A stretch of 64,000 nucleotides of DNA. Origin: an uncultured Alistipes sp. GTDB taxonomy: Bacteria; Bacteroidota; Bacteroidia; Bacteroidales; Rikenellaceae. Below the pieces are notes generated by a model. That model saw nothing but the letters and a program-made list of their open reading frames with translations, was not told the DNA's origin and searched no databases. Within the stretch, counting starts at the first letter, position 1. Every line of letters starts with the position of its first letter. The stretch is taken from positions 62,001 through 126,000 of the forward strand of contig CALUIK010000006.1 in assembly GCA_944320685.1 (NCBI GenBank), given 5' to 3'. Of the stretch, positions 50,745 to 60,755 are shown in pieces. A program made the position numbers and the translations under genes.

Positions 50745-51533
50745 TTACTTGCAGGCTTTCAGCCCGCGTATCACGGCCGAGGTGAATCCTGCGTGTTCCA
50801 TCTCGTTAAGGCCGCGGATGGTGATGCCGCCCGCCGTGGTGACACGGTCTATCTCCTGCTCGGGATGCGACCCGTTGTGCAGGACGAGCTGCGCCGCGCC
50901 GATCATCGTCTGTGCCACGATCCGCGATGCCTGCGAAGCCGGCATCCCCAGTTCCACACCGCCTTCGGCAGCGGCGCGCATGTAACGCATGGCGAAGGCT
51001 ATGCCGCACGAGGCGAGGATCATACCTGTCTCCAGCTGTTTCTCGTCGACGGCCATCGATTCGCCTATCATGCCGAATAGCGATATGATGGTGTCCATCT
51101 GCTCCTCGCTGGCATTTATTGCCGTGACGAAGGTCATGCCGCAGCCCAGTTCGACGGCCGTATTGGGTATGGCGCGGAATATGGCCCACGGCTTGGGCGT
51201 AGGCTGGAGCCACTCGGCTATATGTTCGAGTGACACGCCGGCAACGACCGAAACCAGTATTTGGCGCGTGGCGTCGAGCGCGGGACGTATCTGGCGAACG
51301 ACGCTTTCGGCGTACCATGGCTTGACGGCCACGATGACCACATCGGCGCCCTTTGCGGCGGCCATGTTGTCGGTGGTTACGGTTATCGTCGGGTATTTTT
51401 CATGCAGGCGCTCGAGTTTTTCGGACGAACGGTTCGAACATACTATCTCTCCCTCGGCGAAACGCCCCGAGGCGGCCAGCCCGCAGGCTATGGCACCGCC
51501 CATGTTGCCGGCGCCTATGATTGCTGCTTTCAT
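50745..51533 (-). CDS. proC: Pyrroline-5-carboxylate reductase
   Basis: Last step of proline synthesis, NAD(P)H-dependent, 262 residues. The dinucleotide motif is IIGAGNMGGAIACGL at the N-terminus. Conserved segments are VVIVAVKPW, FRAIPNTAVELGCGMT, and the signature ...EQEIDRVTTAGGITIRGLNEME near the C-terminus. Complete. On the same strand as gpmI but separated by 91 nt and a terminator. Confidence 0.97.
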   Translation of the reverse strand: MKAAIIGAGNMGGAIACGLAASGRFAEGEIVCSNRSSEKLERLHEKYPTITVTTDNMAAAKGADVVIVAVKPWYAESVVRQIRPALDATRQILVSVVAGVSLEHIAEWLQPTPKPWAIFRAIPNTAVELGCGMTFVTAINASEEQMDTIISLFGMIGESMAVDEKQLETGMILASCGIAFAMRYMRAAAEGGVELGMPASQASRIVAQTMIGAAQLVLHNGSHPEQEIDRVTTAGGITIRGLNEMEHAGFTSAVIRGLKACK

Positions 51534-51571
51534 AATCCGATATTTGTTGGTTACACAGGTAAAGGTACGAA

Positions 51572-51605
51572 AAATCCCCGAGAAGCCTTTGCCTCGCGGG
51601 GATTT
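51572..51605 (-). terminator. Terminator of the alaS-gpmI operon
   Basis: AAATCCCCG (51572-51580) and CGGGGATTT (51597-51605), with an inner CGAG/CTCG stem. On the minus strand it is followed by T-rich sequence, 20 nt after the gpmI stop. Confidence 0.8.
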
Positions 51606-51624
51606 CGACCAATATGCAAGACTT

Positions 51625-53151
51625 TTATTTCATCTCGACAAGAGGTGTGCCCGTCATCTCGGCCGGCTGCTTGAGGCCCATGAGTTTGAGTACCGTGGGG
51701 GCCACGTCGGCCAGAATGCCGTTATGTACTGCTTTCACGCGATCCGATACCACAACGATGGGCACGGGGTTGAGCGAGTGTGCCGTATTGGGCGTGCCGT
51801 CAGCGTTGATGGCGTGGTCGGCGTTGCCGTGGTCGGCGATCATGACCACTTCGTAACCGTTGGCCTTGGCAGCTTCGACAACGGCCGAAACGCATTCGTC
51901 AACGGCCTTCACTGCCTTCTGGATGGCTTCGTAGACACCCGTGTGCCCTACCATGTCGCCGTTTGCGAAATTGAGGCAGATGAAGTCGAACTTTTGTGTG
52001 CCGAGAGCCTCCACCAACTTGTCCTTCACCTCGTATGCGCTCATTTCGGGCTTCAGGTCGTATGTCGCAACCTTGGGCGAGGCTACGAGAATACGGTCTT
52101 CGCCGGCGAACTTATCCTCACGTCCGCCGTTCAGGAAGAATGTGACGTGGGCGTACTTCTCGGTCTCGGCTATACGCAGTTGCGAGAGGCCGAGCGAAGA
52201 GACGTACTCGCCTATGGTGTTCTTAACGTTCTCCTTGTCGAAGAGTATGTGCAAACCCTCGAACTTGGCGTCATATGGAGTCATACAGCAGTAATATAGC
52301 GGCAGCGTGTGCATGCCCTGTTCCGGCATGTCCTCCTGCGTCAGGGCGATGGTGATCTCTTTTGCGCGGTCGTTGCGGTAGTTGAAGAAGATGACCATGT
52401 CGTCGGGCTTGATGCAGCCTATGACGTTGCCGTTCTCGTCGATGCGGACTATGGGCTTCACGAATTCGTCGGTGACGCCATTGTCATAAGAGCGCTGCAT
52501 GGCTTCCACCATGTCTGTGGCGGCATCTCCCACTCCGTTGACGAGCATGTCGTAGGCGATCTTCACACGCTCCCAGCGCTTGTCGCGGTCCATGGCGTAG
52601 TAACGTCCTATTATCGATGCTATCTTGCCCGTCGTGGCGTTCAGATGCTTCTCGAGGTCGGCTATGAAACCCTTTCCGCTCTTGGGGTCGGTGTCGCGGC
52701 CGTCCATGAAGCAGTGTACGTATGTGTTCTCGATACCGTAGTGCTTGGCTATCTCGCATAGCTTGTAGAGGTGGTCGATCGACGAGTGTACGCCGCCGTC
52801 CGACGTAAGGCCCATGAAGTGTACGCCTGCACCCTTCTGCTTGGCGTATTCGAATGCCTTGACTATTTCCGAGTTCTGCATGATGGAGTTGTCGGCGCAG
52901 GCGCGGTTGATCTTGACAAGGTCCTGATATACCACACGGCCGGCTCCTATGTTCAGGTGGCCTACCTCCGAGTTGCCCATCTGCCCGTCGGGAAGGCCGA
53001 CGTTCTCACCGTCGGTACGTAACTGCGCGTGAGGATATTTCTCGGTCATGGCCGTGATATATGCGGGATGCATCGTGTAGATTACATCCGATTTCGAGTG
53101 GTCGCCGATTCCCCAACCGTCGAGAATCATCAATAATACTTTCTTATCCAT
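51625..53151 (-). CDS. gpmI: 2,3-bisphosphoglycerate-independent phosphoglycerate mutase
   Basis: Mn-dependent glycolytic enzyme interconverting 3- and 2-phosphoglycerate, 508 residues. Alkaline-phosphatase-fold motifs: [15 protein letters not shown] (metal Asp), [14 protein letters not shown] (phosphoserine), [20 protein letters not shown] and [13 protein letters not shown] (metal ligands). Full length. Starts 14 nt after alaS, so alaS-gpmI is an operon. Confidence 0.98.
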   Translation of the reverse strand: MDKKVLLMILDGWGIGDHSKSDVIYTMHPAYITAMTEKYPHAQLRTDGENVGLPDGQMGNSEVGHLNIGAGRVVYQDLVKINRACADNSIMQNSEIVKAFEYAKQKGAGVHFMGLTSDGGVHSSIDHLYKLCEIAKHYGIENTYVHCFMDGRDTDPKSGKGFIADLEKHLNATTGKIASIIGRYYAMDRDKRWERVKIAYDMLVNGVGDAATDMVEAMQRSYDNGVTDEFVKPIVRIDENGNVIGCIKPDDMVIFFNYRNDRAKEITIALTQEDMPEQGMHTLPLYYCCMTPYDAKFEGLHILFDKENVKNTIGEYVSSLGLSQLRIAETEKYAHVTFFLNGGREDKFAGEDRILVASPKVATYDLKPEMSAYEVKDKLVEALGTQKFDFICLNFANGDMVGHTGVYEAIQKAVKAVDECVSAVVEAAKANGYEVVMIADHGNADHAINADGTPNTAHSLNPVPIVVVSDRVKAVHNGILADVAPTVLKLMGLKQPAEMTGTPLVEMK

Positions 53152-53165
53152 AACTTTATGTGTTT

Positions 53166-55781
53166 TTACTTCAATTTAGACATTATTATTTCGACAGCCG
53201 TATCGATCGCCTTCTGCAACCCTTCGGCATTCTTGCCGCCGGCAGTAGCGAAGAATTTCTGTCCTCCTCCTCCGCCGTCGATGGCTTTGGCTGCCTCGCG
53301 TACTACGGCCCCTGCGTCGATGCCGCGCGCTACGACGTCGTCGCCGAGCATTATGGTGAGCGTAGGCTTGTCGCCGGCCGTCGAACCGAATACCATCACT
53401 ATGTCAGAAGCCTTTGACCGCAAAGTGTAGGCCAAGTCCTTCATGATGCCCGACGCGTACGGCAACTGGCGGGCGATGACGAAAACATCGTCGGAACGTT
53501 TGCGCTCTGCAAGGATCTTGTCGGCGAGGGAGGCAACCTGTTCCTTATGCAGCTGCTCGACCTCCTTCTGCAGCAATTCGTTGCTGTCGAGCAATTTCTG
53601 GATAGATTGCTCTACTTTAGGGTTGTTCAGGAGATTTATAATATTGTGTATCTGGTCCTCCACAGCGTAGAGCATCGATTCGGCCTGCTCGGCCGTAACG
53701 GCTTCTATACGGCGCACTCCGGCCGAGATGGCGCTTTCGCTCAGGATTTTGAACAGGCCTATGGTTCCCGTGGCCGAGGTGTGCGTACCGCCGCATAGCT
53801 CTACCGAGTCTCCGAAGCGTACCATGCGTACGCGGTCGCCGTATTTCTCGCCGAAGAGCATGATGGCGCCGGCCTCGCGGGCCTCCTCTATGGTGGCGTC
53901 ACGGCGCTCCTCGAGCGGGTAATTGGCGCGGATGGCCTTGTTGACCAGCCGTTCCACTTCGCGCAGCTGCTCGGGTGTGACTTTCTGGAAGTGCGAGAAG
54001 TCGAAGCGCAACCCTTGCGGTGTTACCATCGAACCTTTCTGCTCGACATGCGATCCCAACACCTTGCGGAGCGCTGCGTCGAGAAGGTGCGTGGCCGTGT
54101 GGTTATTGGCTGCGGCCTGACGTTTTACGGGGTCTACCACGGCTGTGAATTCGGCCGCCGGATTCTCCGGCAGGTGTGCTGCGATGTGTATGATAAGGCC
54201 GTTCTCCTTTTCAGTCGCTATGATCTCCACCCTTTCGTCGGCATTCTCGATATATCCTGTATCGCCTATCTGGCCGCCAGAATTGCCGTAGAATGGCGTG
54301 TGGTCGAATACGAGCTGGTATGTGGTCTTGCCTTTCGAGGTGACGCGGCGGTAACGGGCGATACGTACGTGAGCCGTCAGGGTGTCGTATCCTATGAATT
54401 CGCTGCTCTCGATGGGCAGCAGCTCCTGCCAGTCGTCGACATCCTGAGCGGCGGCGTTACGCGAGCGTTGCTTCTGCATCTGGAGTTCCTTCTCAAAACC
54501 TTCGAGGTCGACCTCGACGCCCTGCTCGCGGGCGATGAGTTCCGTAAGGTCGATAGGGAATCCGAACGTGTCGTATAGCTCGAATGCATCCCTACCCGAT
54601 ATGCGGCCGCCCTTGCCGACGCGGGCGATGACGCCGTCGAGAAGGTTTATGCCCGTAGCCAGCGTACGCAGGAAAGCCGTCTCCTCCTCTTCGATAACAC
54701 GCTCGATGAGTGTCTGCTGCTGGCGCAGTTCGGGAAACTGGTGCCCCATCTGTTCGGCCAGGCCTGCTACGAGCTTGCATAGTACGGGTTCGTTGAAGCC
54801 CAGATATGTGTACCCGTAACGTACGGCGCGGCGCAGAATGCGGCGGATGACGTATCCCGCCTTTGCATTGGCGGGCAGTTGCCCGTCCGCTATCGAGAAA
54901 GCTATGGCGCGCAGGTGGTCGGCCATCACGCGCATGGCGATGTCGCATTTAGGGTCGTCGCCGTAACGGCGTCCCGCCATGGCCGCGATGCGCTCGATCG
55001 TGGGTTGGAAGACGTCGGTATCGTAGTTCGACTTCTTGCCCTGAAGAATCATGCAGAGACGCTCGAAGCCCATGCCCGTGTCGACATGCTTTGCCGGCAG
55101 GGGCTCCAGCTCGCCGCTCGCCTTGCGGTTGAACTGCATGAAAACGAGGTTCCATATCTCGATTACGAGGTGGTGTCCCTTGTTGACCATCTCCCGGCCC
55201 GGTACGGCGGCGATGTCGGCCTCGTCACGCAGATCGAAGTGTATCTCGCTGCAGGGGCCGCAGGGGCCTGTCTCGCCCATCTCCCAGAAGTTGTCGTGCC
55301 TGTCACCCTTGATTATGTGGTCTTCGGGGAGATACTGTTTCCAATAGTCGTACGCCTCTTGGTCGAAGGGGACGCCGTCGGCGGCGCTGCCCTCGAATAC
55401 GGTGGCATACATGCGATCCTTGGGAAGGCGGTATACCTCGGTGAGAAGCTCCCATGCCCAAGCTATGGCCTCCTTCTTGAAATAGTCGCCGAAAGACCAG
55501 TTGCCCAGCATCTCGAACATGGTGTGGTGGTAGGTGTCGTGCCCGACCTCTTCCAGATCGTTGTGCTTGCCCGACACGCGCAGGCACTTCTGCGTATCGG
55601 CCACACGCGGATACTTGCGCGGAGCGTTGCCCAAGAATATCTCCTTAAACTGGTTCATTCCGGCGTTGGTGAACATCAGCGTGGGGTCGTTCTTCACCAC
55701 CATGGGTGCCGACGGCACGATCGTGTGCTGCTTGCCGCGGAAAAATTCGAGAAAAGCCTCTCTGATTTTGTTAGATTCCAT
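53166..55781 (-). CDS. alaS: Alanyl-tRNA synthetase
   Basis: Class II synthetase charging tRNA-Ala, 871 residues, normal length. Motif segments include [33 protein letters not shown] and [16 protein letters not shown]. The editing domain has [12 protein letters not shown] and [10 protein letters not shown] zinc/catalytic residues. The C-terminal oligomerisation part ends ...[20 protein letters not shown]. Promoter at 55832-55839 on the minus strand. First gene of the alaS-gpmI operon. Confidence 0.98.
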   Translation of the reverse strand: MESNKIREAFLEFFRGKQHTIVPSAPMVVKNDPTLMFTNAGMNQFKEIFLGNAPRKYPRVADTQKCLRVSGKHNDLEEVGHDTYHHTMFEMLGNWSFGDYFKKEAIAWAWELLTEVYRLPKDRMYATVFEGSAADGVPFDQEAYDYWKQYLPEDHIIKGDRHDNFWEMGETGPCGPCSEIHFDLRDEADIAAVPGREMVNKGHHLVIEIWNLVFMQFNRKASGELEPLPAKHVDTGMGFERLCMILQGKKSNYDTDVFQPTIERIAAMAGRRYGDDPKCDIAMRVMADHLRAIAFSIADGQLPANAKAGYVIRRILRRAVRYGYTYLGFNEPVLCKLVAGLAEQMGHQFPELRQQQTLIERVIEEEETAFLRTLATGINLLDGVIARVGKGGRISGRDAFELYDTFGFPIDLTELIAREQGVEVDLEGFEKELQMQKQRSRNAAAQDVDDWQELLPIESSEFIGYDTLTAHVRIARYRRVTSKGKTTYQLVFDHTPFYGNSGGQIGDTGYIENADERVEIIATEKENGLIIHIAAHLPENPAAEFTAVVDPVKRQAAANNHTATHLLDAALRKVLGSHVEQKGSMVTPQGLRFDFSHFQKVTPEQLREVERLVNKAIRANYPLEERRDATIEEAREAGAIMLFGEKYGDRVRMVRFGDSVELCGGTHTSATGTIGLFKILSESAISAGVRRIEAVTAEQAESMLYAVEDQIHNIINLLNNPKVEQSIQKLLDSNELLQKEVEQLHKEQVASLADKILAERKRSDDVFVIARQLPYASGIMKDLAYTLRSKASDIVMVFGSTAGDKPTLTIMLGDDVVARGIDAGAVVREAAKAIDGGGGGQKFFATAGGKNAEGLQKAIDTAVEIIMSKLK

Positions 55782-55831
55782 ATATATCTTTTACTTGTCT
55801 TGCCGTTTGTATAAACGGTTGTTCCGGATTG

Positions 55832-55859
55832 CAAAATTACACATTTTACGTTAAATTTG
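55832..55859. promoter_or_regulatory. Divergent promoters of alaS and the M23 gene
   Basis: Minus strand: TAATTTTG (55839-55832) for alaS, 50 nt before its ATG. Plus strand: TAAATTTG (55852-55859) for the M23 gene, with ATTG 20 nt upstream at 55828-55831. Both -7 elements are exact and their promoters overlap. Confidence 0.65.
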
Positions 55860-55884
55860 CACCGATAATTAAGTTATTTTAAAT

Positions 55885-56850
55885 ATGAAGTTGCCGGTAT
55901 CCGAGAATCGTGTGGAGGACGATGTAAAGAGCCTCGTCTACCGTTTGCGGTCATATCGCCTGCTGCGCAACCTCCTGATAGGATTTATTCTGGTGGCGTT
56001 GGTCAATGTCATGTTCACATCGCTATTCTATACGCCAAAGATGTACCGTATAATCGAGAATAATCGGGAACTCGTATTGAAATACGAGATACTGCAGAAC
56101 CGCATCAAGGCTTCGCAACACAGGCTCGAGGAGATCAAACACCGCGACAACTATGTCTACCGCCCACTCTTTTCGTCGGATACTGTAACGATTGACGGCA
56201 TATATTCGCCTTACGACCAAACGAAATACGCCTCGGTGGCGGATGATGAATATTCCCCGCTGATGATGGGCACATGGCTCGAACTCGACCAGCTGGCCCG
56301 CAGCCTCTATCTCGAATCCAAATCGCTCGACGACCTTCAGGTGCTGGCCAAGGACAAGGAGAGGTTCTCTACCGCCATTCCGGCCGTATGGCCTATAGAC
56401 CGCACCAAGTTGCGGAACAAGATCGGAGCCTTCGGTTACCGCATGCATCCGATCTATCACCGATGGAAATTCCACAGCGGTGTGGACCTGCCCGGGCGTA
56501 TAGGCGATCCCGTGTATGCCACGGGCGACGGTGTGGTCGAAGAGACCGAACGCAACCGTTCGCGTTCGGGGTACGGTACGCAGATACTGCTCGACCACGG
56601 TTTCGGATACCAGACGCGGTATGCCCATTTGAGCAAGATACTCGTCGAGCGGGGCGACTCGGTCAAGCGCGGCCAGATAATAGGAGAATTGGGGAATACG
56701 GGCGCCTCGACGGCGCCGCACCTCCATTACGAAGTGCTGTATATGCGCTCGTTCGTCAATCCAGTCAACTATTTCGACAAGAACATGTCGGCCGAGGCAT
56801 ACAAGAGCCTCATGAATCAGATACAGGATGCGAACTACGAGGCCGATTGA
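55885..56850 (+). CDS. M23 (LytM) metallopeptidase, membrane-anchored
   Basis: Envelope endopeptidase of 321 residues cutting peptidoglycan cross-links. One N-terminal membrane helix (LLIGFILVALVNVMFTSLF, about 30-48), a coiled-coil-like stretch (about 58-90), then the M23 domain: GYRMHPIYHRWKFHSGVDLP (zinc His and Asp), DHGFGYQTRYAHL and TAPHLHYEVLY (active His pair). All ligands present. Followed 13 nt after its stop by a second M23 gene. Confidence 0.92.
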   Translation: MKLPVSENRVEDDVKSLVYRLRSYRLLRNLLIGFILVALVNVMFTSLFYTPKMYRIIENNRELVLKYEILQNRIKASQHRLEEIKHRDNYVYRPLFSSDTVTIDGIYSPYDQTKYASVADDEYSPLMMGTWLELDQLARSLYLESKSLDDLQVLAKDKERFSTAIPAVWPIDRTKLRNKIGAFGYRMHPIYHRWKFHSGVDLPGRIGDPVYATGDGVVEETERNRSRSGYGTQILLDHGFGYQTRYAHLSKILVERGDSVKRGQIIGELGNTGASTAPHLHYEVLYMRSFVNPVNYFDKNMSAEAYKSLMNQIQDANYEAD

Positions 56851-56863
56851 TAGGGATAGCGAT

Positions 56864-57805
56864 ATGAACAACGATGCATTGAAACGCGGACGCCGCATAC
56901 GCAGGCAGAAAACGGTGAGATTCTTTATAAACCTCTTCGCATGGGTTGCCGTGGCCTTGTTGTATTATGTCGGGTTCTCGATTCTGTTTGACACGCCTGC
57001 CGAGCATCGCATGCGCCATTCGGCCGACAAACTGCGGCAGGAATACGAGGTTTTGTCGGCACGTTACGATTCGCTTGAAATGATACTCGATAACATCACC
57101 GAGCGCGATCGCAGCGTTTTCCGTGTATTGTTCGAGGCCGACCCCTATGATTTCGACACTGAACGTAACGAGGCCCGTCTGGCGCTGCACGAGAGAACGG
57201 TATCGAAGCCGCAACGCGAACTCGAGGCGGACCTTGCGGCGGGTATCGGCCGCCTTAACGAACGTGCGGCAGCGTTGGAGGCGTCGTATCAGACCATAAA
57301 GGAGTTGGGCGACAGTCTCGGCGAAAAGAGCAACAGCATACCGTCCATACAACCTGTGGTGAACAAGCAGCTGACGTTGCTCACGGCGGGTTACGGCACA
57401 ATTCTCAACCCGTTTTACCGCGCTTTGGAGTCACATCAAGGTGTGGATTATACCCTTGCCGAGGGGTCCAGCGTATTTGCGACGGCAGACGGCGTGGTGA
57501 AAGAGATATCGGACAAAAACTCCACTTCGGGCAAAACCATCGTAATAGATCACGGGAACGGTTATCGTACGTCATACGGGCATCTGTTGAGCATTCTTGT
57601 GCGCCGCGGGCAGAAGGTACATCGCGGCGACCTGATAGCGCTCTCGGGCAATTCTGGCCTGTCGCTGGCACCGCATCTCCACTATGAGGTGAGGTACAAT
57701 GACATAAGGGTCGATCCCATACACTATTTCTTCATGGAGCTGACACCCGACGAATATCAGCGTATCATACGGATATCGCAGTCGGGAATGCAGTCGTTCG
57801 ATTGA
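56864..57805 (+). CDS. Second M23 (LytM) metallopeptidase
   Basis: Paralogue of the preceding gene, 313 residues. The start at 56864 (MNNDALKRGRRIRRQK) places one membrane helix at about 22-43, then coiled coil (about 55-75 and 115-150) and the M23 domain: FYRALESHQGVDYTL, DHGNGYRTSYGHLL and LAPHLHYEVRYN. Zinc ligands intact. Operon with the first M23 gene; the pair probably works on septal or sidewall peptidoglycan. Confidence 0.92.
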   Translation: MNNDALKRGRRIRRQKTVRFFINLFAWVAVALLYYVGFSILFDTPAEHRMRHSADKLRQEYEVLSARYDSLEMILDNITERDRSVFRVLFEADPYDFDTERNEARLALHERTVSKPQRELEADLAAGIGRLNERAAALEASYQTIKELGDSLGEKSNSIPSIQPVVNKQLTLLTAGYGTILNPFYRALESHQGVDYTLAEGSSVFATADGVVKEISDKNSTSGKTIVIDHGNGYRTSYGHLLSILVRRGQKVHRGDLIALSGNSGLSLAPHLHYEVRYNDIRVDPIHYFFMELTPDEYQRIIRISQSGMQSFD

Positions 57806-57896
57806 TCCTGCCGGTGTCGCGGCGGGTGAAATATTCCGTGTCCCGAGGTTGTCCGGTCTCCGTTATTTTGTTAACTTCGTGGCAAAATAGCAACCC

Positions 57897-60752
57897 ATGC
57901 AATCCTCATTCCTTGCCGAAACGGCGAAATGCCTTTTCGATAGATACGGCCGCGATATTTCGTCGCTGGCAATCGTGCTGCCGTCGGTGCGTGCACGTCT
58001 GTTCTTTACCGATGAGTTGTCGCGTTTGGCCGACAGGCCCTTGTGGAGTCCGCAGTATATGTCCATGGACGATATCATGCGCGAGGCGTCATCATTCTCT
58101 GTGGGGGAAAAGGTGCGTTTGGTCACAGAACTCTACAAGGTATATTCGGAATATCACGACGAGCCGTTCGACAAGTTCTACTTCTGGGGCGAGATGCTGC
58201 TCGGTGATTTCGATCTTATAGATAAATATATGATCGATGCCGACATGCTCTTCCGCAATATATACGATCTTAAGGTGCTGGAGTCAGATCTGTCGTATCT
58301 GACGCCTGAGATGCGTCAGGTGATAAGTGTATTCTGGAGCCACTTCAAGGATGAAGCATCGCTTTCGGAGGAGAAGCGCAAGTTTTTGTCTATATGGAAA
58401 ACGCTTGCGGCCGTGTATCACGGGTTCCGCGAGCGTCTGGCCGCATCGGGGCAGGTATACGCGGGGATGATGTACCGCTCTGCCGCAGAGAATGCGGGCG
58501 GTGCGACAGCAGGGATAGACATCTCGCGCCGTTATGTCTTCGTCGGATTCAACGCCTTGTCGGAGAGTGAAAAACAGGTATTGAAATACCTTGCTGCGAA
58601 TGCCGCGGCATGCGAGTTCTGCTGGGATTGCGATTCGTATTATATGGACAATGCCGAACAGGAGGCGGGGCGGTTCATCCGCGAAGATATTGCCATGTTT
58701 CATCAGACATATGATATGAAGCAGGATAATTTCCTGTCTGTCAGAAAGCAATTGTCTTCCATCTCAACCGTTTCAAATGTCCTTCAATGCAAATATGTCC
58801 CGACTCTTCTCAAGGATATGTCGCCGTCGCTGGAGTTTGACAGGAGTACGGCCATCGTGCTCACGGACGAGTCGCTGCTCATGCCTCTGCTGCATTCGCT
58901 GCCGCCGGAGTTGGGCGACAATATCAACGTGACGATGGGATACCCGTTGCGCCAGACTACGGCCTATGCCTTTCTGGAGCGCCTGCTTGAATTGCAGCGC
59001 AATCGCCGCCACGGCAATGGCGGTGATACTTTCTACCATATCGACGTGGCGGGAATATTGTCGCATCCGTATATCGCGGAGATAGACGGCCGGAATGCCG
59101 TGCGCCTGCGGGGAGAGATCGTCGAAGGACGCTACATACGTGTCGAGGAGGGCTTTTTTGCGGATGATCCCCTCTTGCGGCGCATATTCACTGCAGTGAA
59201 TGACTGGCGTACTTTGGCCGAATATCTTTCCGACGTTATCGGCGCGGTGTCGGAGCGTTTCGCCGACAGTGGCGGGCGATCGCTGCATTTGGCCTATATG
59301 TCGATTATTGCTGACAATCTGTCGCAAGTAAATAATTCGTTGAAAGATTGCGATATCGATATTTCTACCTCCATCTACTCTTCACTTGTGAAACGGCACC
59401 TTCAGACGGTGCGCATACCTTTCAGCGGCGAACCTTTGAAGGGCCTTCAGGTGATGGGCATTCTGGAGACGCGCAACCTCGATTTCAAGAATGTCATAAT
59501 CCTGTCGATGAACGATGATAACTTCCCGGGCGATATGGGCGGCGCTTCGTCGTTCATACCGTACAACCTGCGTGCCGCATACGGGCTGCCCACGCCCGAG
59601 CACCACGAGAGCGTCTACGCCTATTATTTCTACCGTCTCATACAGCGCGCCGAGCGGGTGGAGATGCTTTACTGCTCGCATGCCGACGAGAAGACTACGG
59701 GCGAGTGCAGCCGCTACATATACCAACTGATGTATGAATCGCCATATCCTATCGAACGTGTGAATGTTGGTGTGGATATAAATGTCGATATACCGGAACC
59801 GATATCCGTGGCTAAATGCGGCCGTACGCTCAAGGCGCTTAATGTCTACCTTGATGCCGGCTCTGGGCGTATGTTGTCGCCTACGGCGCTGTCGCGCTAT
59901 GTCGCGTGTCCACTGCAGTTCTATTTTGCCTCCGTGGCGGGTATAGACGAGCGCGAAGGCCTTGCGGAGGAGGTCGACAACCCTATGTTCGGTACAATCC
60001 TTCATGCGGCCATGCAGAAACTGTACGGGCCGCTGCTGGGTGCGCAGCACCCAGCCCCGCAGTTGGAGGCACTCGTCCGCAGCGGGGCTGTCGAACGTGC
60101 CGTGGAGGAGGCCATAAACGAAAATTACCTCAAGATTCCGAATGCCGATGCTTCGGATTACGGCGGCGATCTGATTCTGGTACACGATATTGCCACTAAA
60201 TATATCAAGCGTGGCATCATCCCCTACGACATGGCGCACGACGCCTTCGCCGTAATGAATGTAGAGGAAAAGATAGCATCGCGTTTTGAGTTGGGTGACG
60301 GACGCAGCGTCTCGATAGGCGGCCGTGCCGACCGTATAGATTCGCTCGACGACGGTTCGTTGCGCGTGGTCGACTACAAGACGGGGGGACGCCACTGCGA
60401 GATCGATTCTTTGGAGTCTCTCTTCAACGGCGAGGAGCGTACCAAGGTCGGCAATATCCTGCAGACGTTCATCTATTCGATGATAATAGCGCGGACTTAC
60501 GGGCGCAATGTCCGTCCGGCACTCTATTTCGTGCGGTACATGCAGAATGCGGATTTCTCGCCTGCAATCGTGGACAGGAGCACCGGCGGTGCCGAAGTCG
60601 ACTATGCGGCATATGCCGGAGCGTTCGAGGCGGCGTTGCGCGGCAAACTGTCGGAACTGTTCGACGTATCGGTGCCGTTCGTGCAGTGCGATGCGGGGGA
60701 GGCCGATAAGACGTGCAAATACTGTCAGTACAAATCGATATGTAAAAGGTGA
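57897..60752 (+). CDS. addB: AddB-like PD-(D/E)XK nuclease subunit
   Basis: Double-strand-break resection subunit of 951 residues. The N-terminal ~600 residues are an inactive helicase-like fold (SLAIVLPSVRARLFFTDEL; VLETRNLDFKNVIILSMNDD as LETRNLDF). The C-terminal nuclease has GGRADRIDSL and LRVVDYKTGG (Asp and Asp-Tyr-Lys). An iron-sulphur staple is likely, with Cys in YVACPLQFYF and three in CKYCQYKSIC at the C-terminus. The addA-like gene follows 3 nt after the stop. Confidence 0.88.
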   Translation: MQSSFLAETAKCLFDRYGRDISSLAIVLPSVRARLFFTDELSRLADRPLWSPQYMSMDDIMREASSFSVGEKVRLVTELYKVYSEYHDEPFDKFYFWGEMLLGDFDLIDKYMIDADMLFRNIYDLKVLESDLSYLTPEMRQVISVFWSHFKDEASLSEEKRKFLSIWKTLAAVYHGFRERLAASGQVYAGMMYRSAAENAGGATAGIDISRRYVFVGFNALSESEKQVLKYLAANAAACEFCWDCDSYYMDNAEQEAGRFIREDIAMFHQTYDMKQDNFLSVRKQLSSISTVSNVLQCKYVPTLLKDMSPSLEFDRSTAIVLTDESLLMPLLHSLPPELGDNINVTMGYPLRQTTAYAFLERLLELQRNRRHGNGGDTFYHIDVAGILSHPYIAEIDGRNAVRLRGEIVEGRYIRVEEGFFADDPLLRRIFTAVNDWRTLAEYLSDVIGAVSERFADSGGRSLHLAYMSIIADNLSQVNNSLKDCDIDISTSIYSSLVKRHLQTVRIPFSGEPLKGLQVMGILETRNLDFKNVIILSMNDDNFPGDMGGASSFIPYNLRAAYGLPTPEHHESVYAYYFYRLIQRAERVEMLYCSHADEKTTGECSRYIYQLMYESPYPIERVNVGVDINVDIPEPISVAKCGRTLKALNVYLDAGSGRMLSPTALSRYVACPLQFYFASVAGIDEREGLAEEVDNPMFGTILHAAMQKLYGPLLGAQHPAPQLEALVRSGAVERAVEEAINENYLKIPNADASDYGGDLILVHDIATKYIKRGIIPYDMAHDAFAVMNVEEKIASRFELGDGRSVSIGGRADRIDSLDDGSLRVVDYKTGGRHCEIDSLESLFNGEERTKVGNILQTFIYSMIIARTYGRNVRPALYFVRYMQNADFSPAIVDRSTGGAEVDYAAYAGAFEAALRGKLSELFDVSVPFVQCDAGEADKTCKYCQYKSICKR

Positions 60753-60755
60753 AGC

